The notes under the pieces are model-generated. The model had not been told where the DNA came from, did not search any database, and saw only the letters and a list, made by a program, of their open reading frames with translations. Source: Anisakis pegreffii (taxonomy: Eukaryota; Nematoda; Chromadorea; Rhabditida; Anisakidae). From it: 64,000 nt of DNA. Numbering within the stretch: position 1 is the stretch's first letter; every line of letters starts with the position of its first letter. Position numbers and translations under genes: made by a program. This document shows positions 60,558 through 64,000 of the stretch, piece after piece. The stretch lies in NCBI GenBank assembly GCA_035041965.1, contig JAPYMA010000662.1, positions 17,286 to 81,285 on the forward strand, in the 5' to 3' direction.

Positions 60558-61965
60558 CTGACTCAACAGAAAGAGATTTACAATCACAACGGAAGTGGAA
60601 GTGCTTATAGCGTTATGTGACATTTGAATATTTAAATGTTTGGATGGGCAGGGGTGCAAATTTGTTTGAGAATAACAAAAAATGTACCGAGAACTGCAGA
60701 TGAAATGTTTTCGATTCTAAAGATCGATCAGTACTAACAATACTGCCAGACAGGTTAATGAAATGTGGGAATACGAGACGGAGCTAAGATACTGGGAGGG
60801 AGAATAAATTATATGGCATTAGGTCATGGAAAGGGATGTGGATTATTGTTACAGGCAAGATTACTCCATTCAATTGCACTGGATTGCAGACCGGGTTGTT
60901 TGAAGATGGCAGGCAGTCTCGTCGTTCGATGCAGTGGTTACCGGGCAGTCGTTTCAGGGGCTCGCTTCCTCGTTGCGGTTTTCTGTACAGGGTTCTACAT
61001 TGAGTACAGGTTTTTGTGAACGCTTCAATACTCCTTCCGACTTCGAACTCAACCCCTCATGATGGAATGTAACTTGGTAAGCCGGCTGCTCGAAATTTTA
61101 TATGTGATGAACACTTTGAGTGCATGATAGAGTGAGTTTGCTCTGTTCTGACAGTATTCTCTATTACTATGGTTTATCATCATAATGAAGTATAGTGAAT
61201 ATGACGATGGATCATTCATGAAGAATTCATTTATTCACGCATTATTGCATTTAAATTACATGCTAATAAATGAAATCTTGTTCAAAACTTGCCTTCGTGC
61301 GTACTACAAACCATCTACTTGAAAAGATCCTACATAGATAATGGTGACATTCAATTATAGTCGAACCTCAATTTGCGTGGATCCTCAATTTTTTTCAGTT
61401 CATCAAAATCAGGAACGTTCCACGTTTAATACTATCAGTTCATTGCAAACACGAGCCTTCATTTTGAATATCTCCGTACTTTTCTTGGTTAAATCACCTT
61501 TATTCAATAGTTGAGCCAATTCTTTTTGCGAGTATGTAGAAAACATATTTCTCTTCTCATATTAAAGAGACCTCATGCACACGCTCATCTTAGGTATAGT
61601 GAAACTCCTGTGCCTTATCGATAAACTAATTTGCCTTCTACAAACTCTTTCTCTCCGTGCTCTGCCTAGTCGCGTCGCTTGAAAAGTGCACTTTGGCCTC
61701 TGTTATCAAAGACTTACTCAAACAAAACGCCAGTGTTAAAACTCTTCGAAAAATGGGCGGGACAAAAATAAGACGTTCGTCCGTGGTGCATAAGTGTAGC
61801 TTTATTTGATTGCTTGCTTTGGAGAAATCATTTCGACGGACGTGTTCACTGAAATTGGATAAGTTGACAAATGCCATTATAACCAAGATTATTAACACTG
61901 CTCTCATCATTACTAAACTGTGTAACAAACATTGCAAACACTGTTGTGTGATAATAATAGCAAAG

Positions 61966-62056
61966 TGATAATAATAATAATAAAAATAATAATAACAATA
62001 ATAATAACAATAATAATATTAATAATAATAATAATATTAATAATAATACTAATAGG
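61966..62056. repeat. AAT microsatellite
   Basis: Ninety bases of AATAATAAT with AAC and ATT interruptions. Poly-Ile and poly-Leu frames over it are spurious. Confidence 0.9.
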
Positions 62057-62519
62057 GAAGATATGTCTTTATTGTTGTCAGAACCAAAGAATACGCACTT
62101 CAAGTAGGATCCACTTAACAAAAATTTAAGATAATACTCCAACGAGACTAGCAATAACTGTAGTTGAAGAGATTGAGAGTAAAATATTATTTTATGCTTA
62201 TTTTCACTCGAAAGCAATAATGGGGAGGAATGTGAAGTTAACAGAAAATTATGGCAATTAGGATGACTGCCGTAATTCACAGTCAAAGTTGTTAAGATTT
62301 AAGAATGAGATAATTAAATTCCTTCCCTATTCGAGAACTCATTCCCACTAAAACCTCCTTCCATTGTTGATGAAAATACCACCTTTACTATTCATGCAAT
62401 GAAACTTAGAGATCCTTCGTTCTGATAATGAGATGACGGGGTTCGATCAACATACCAATTCAATCTATTGAAAACCTAACAAAATGATTGGTTAATATAA
62501 AGATTGATTACTGAGACTT

Positions 62520-63310
62520 TGTTGAGAAATACCTAGACTACTCCATCTAGTTAAGCTAAGAAATCTTTCCATCCTTCCTTTAAATGAATTACTCTACTTC
62601 TGATGAAAAACAAAATCTGTCGAGATCGCATAAACTTCTTTAACCCTTGTACCAAGAAATCATTATTTTCTGGCAAGAGTGAGGATAACTGTAGCTCGAA
62701 TTTGGAGTTCACAGTAGTCCTGAATTTATTTTACGAGTCTAAAAAACTCTTATTCGAAGGATGAAAGGAGGAAGCTGTGCTTTGAACTAAATTTAAGTAG
62801 TATTTCACGAAGTACAAATTACTGATTATATTCCAAGAATGATTTTATTTACATCAAAGTTGATCTTATTCCAAAATTGATAACATATACCAAAATCGGG
62901 TATACACCAAAATTATAGGAGGAAGAGGCATGGACACGGATATTTTCACGCATTGTTTGATCTTCTTCTCCCACCAGAACTCATGATCAAAAGTGATTTT
63001 GCAAAATCAGAGAACAGATTCGTAATTGATTACAAGAAGATTTAAACACGTTCGAACTACTGGCAAATCCATGGACCATATTTTGGTAAACTGAATCGGT
63101 CTTTCGATTGGGCAACTCGGAACTATATACCTACGGCTGGCTGACTAAAGATCTGGCCAAAAAATTTAACTTGAAGCATACGTAAGGTATAGGTCAAGTT
63201 GACCCACGAACAATTAAAAAACTAGACATCATGCAAAGGTTAGATGTCTTGATGTTGAAAAAAAAAAGTATTCCTTTTGCAGACGAAAATTAGCGACTTG
63301 GCGAAAGTCT
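62520..63310 (+). repeat. Dispersed repeat B, copy 2
   Basis: Colinear with 48050-49065 (same blocks in the same order; for example CATTGTTTGATCTTCTTCT at about 62952 and ATGATCAAAAGTGATTTTGC at about 62982). Diverged, without long open frames. Confidence 0.6.
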
Positions 63311-64000
63311 GAAAAAAGTAGAGCGCTAAAATGCTAATAAGAGAAAACAGCGGAAGCTATCGCTAATCTATGCTGCCAAAAATTATTGTAGGGGATATTA
63401 TCGCTACAATTTTTCGCTGTATAAAAAACGACGAGCTATTGCACTACGTAAAAAAGTAGCTCCGCAAGTAGCGGCATAGGGAACAGTGCGCTATTGCCCA
63501 CCACTGATTAATAGTATGAAATAACTGCAATGATATAAAGCACAAAAATTCATTTTAGGTATGGTGTGCCCTAGGTAAGAGTGTAATCAGTGAATTGCTT
63601 TCAGAAGGTATGCGAAAAATCGAGTCATGTTAAAAACGCTTGCAGAAAACCATCATACATAACAGCAGATTTTGATGTGAAATAGTTATTTAGGCACACA
63701 GTCATGCGAACCTCTACAGTGTGACTTCCATCGCATCGCACATTGCAAACAAACGTTCTTCTTGTTCAGTCCATGCTGCAGTGGTACCTGACATAGCCGG
63801 GCGGTCTCCGTAGCTACGGTTTACAAAGTTTTTTTGTGATGACTTTCATCATTCGATTGGATTCGATCGGGAACATAGATGATGATTCAACAGCGGAACG
63901 GCTGTTTCCTATCGACCGTTGAAAGGTTACAGCAATTGGTTCATCAGTGGAAGGTAATAAATTGAAAAATGTTTCCGTATGTATTTATGAATTTAAAATC

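Larger units (their letters stand above)
58425..64000. other. No secure gene
   Basis: Holds the terminal-exon candidate at 60450-60557, the microsatellite at 61966-62056 and repeat B at 62520-63310. GGTTCGTTCAGAAAGTGCC at 59201-59219 looks like a mariner-type repeat end. No conserved protein was recognised; promoter elements of the nucleolin-like gene should lie just above 58023 but no motif stands out. Confidence 0.4.

Noticed and set aside
62430..62450. GGGGTTCGATC resembling a tRNA T-arm
   Set aside because: No matching acceptor, D or anticodon stems can be drawn around it.

Overview
The window is nuclear DNA of a eukaryote, most probably a parasitic nematode. It is AT-rich and the genes are split by introns with nematode-style acceptors (TTTCAG, ATTGCAG, sometimes TTAAG). 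Several genes begin their start codon within about 10 bases of a splice acceptor, as expected for spliced-leader trans-splicing. Degenerate copies of TTAGGC, the nematode telomere unit, recur. I cannot name the species; a clade III worm (spirurid or ascaridid) is only a guess.

Five genes can be modelled with recognisable products, and every junction I used keeps the reading frame. They are a Shisa-like membrane protein (minus, 15.9-13.5 kb), a secreted single PAN/apple-domain protein (plus, 19.8-23.6 kb), the ciliary transition-zone protein TMEM218 (minus, 25.4-24.2 kb), the lysosomal transporter MFSD8/CLN7 (minus, 38.2-33.3 kb) and the Sfp-type 4'-phosphopantetheinyl transferase AASDHPPT (minus, 50.5-49.1 kb). 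A sixth, a complete 12-exon nucleolin-like gene (minus, 58.0-53.1 kb, 844 residues), has its RGG domain at the N-terminus and an acidic C-terminus, the reverse of vertebrate nucleolin. Less certain models are a coiled-coil protein (plus, 5.7-10.2 kb), a 64-codon ORF and a divergent small membrane protein (10.4-11.6 kb), a secreted Cys-rich protein (31.8-32.8 kb), and two small membrane proteins (51.2-52.8 kb).

The rest is intergenic and intronic DNA full of decayed DNA transposons. It holds a hAT MITE with an 8-bp target duplication (16.35 kb), a foldback element with a perfect 8-bp duplication inside a nucleolin intron (56.76 kb), a mariner MITE with TTAGGTT-type ends between TA dinucleotides (28.2 kb), a two-copy MITE family sitting in introns of the PAN and MFSD8 genes (22.66 and 34.9 kb), a GGTCACC-rich family with GTGTTGG ends, and relics of hAT, mariner-like and Tigger-like transposases (26.5-29.5 kb). 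AAT and TA microsatellites and one GC-rich island (47.6-47.8 kb) complete it.

The genes do not form a pathway; they look like an ordinary set of housekeeping and membrane genes. The observations I find most worth checking are the rearranged nucleolin, the GC-AG intron in MFSD8, and the MITEs colonising introns. I saw no clearly new biological system, and no tRNA, rRNA or CRISPR.
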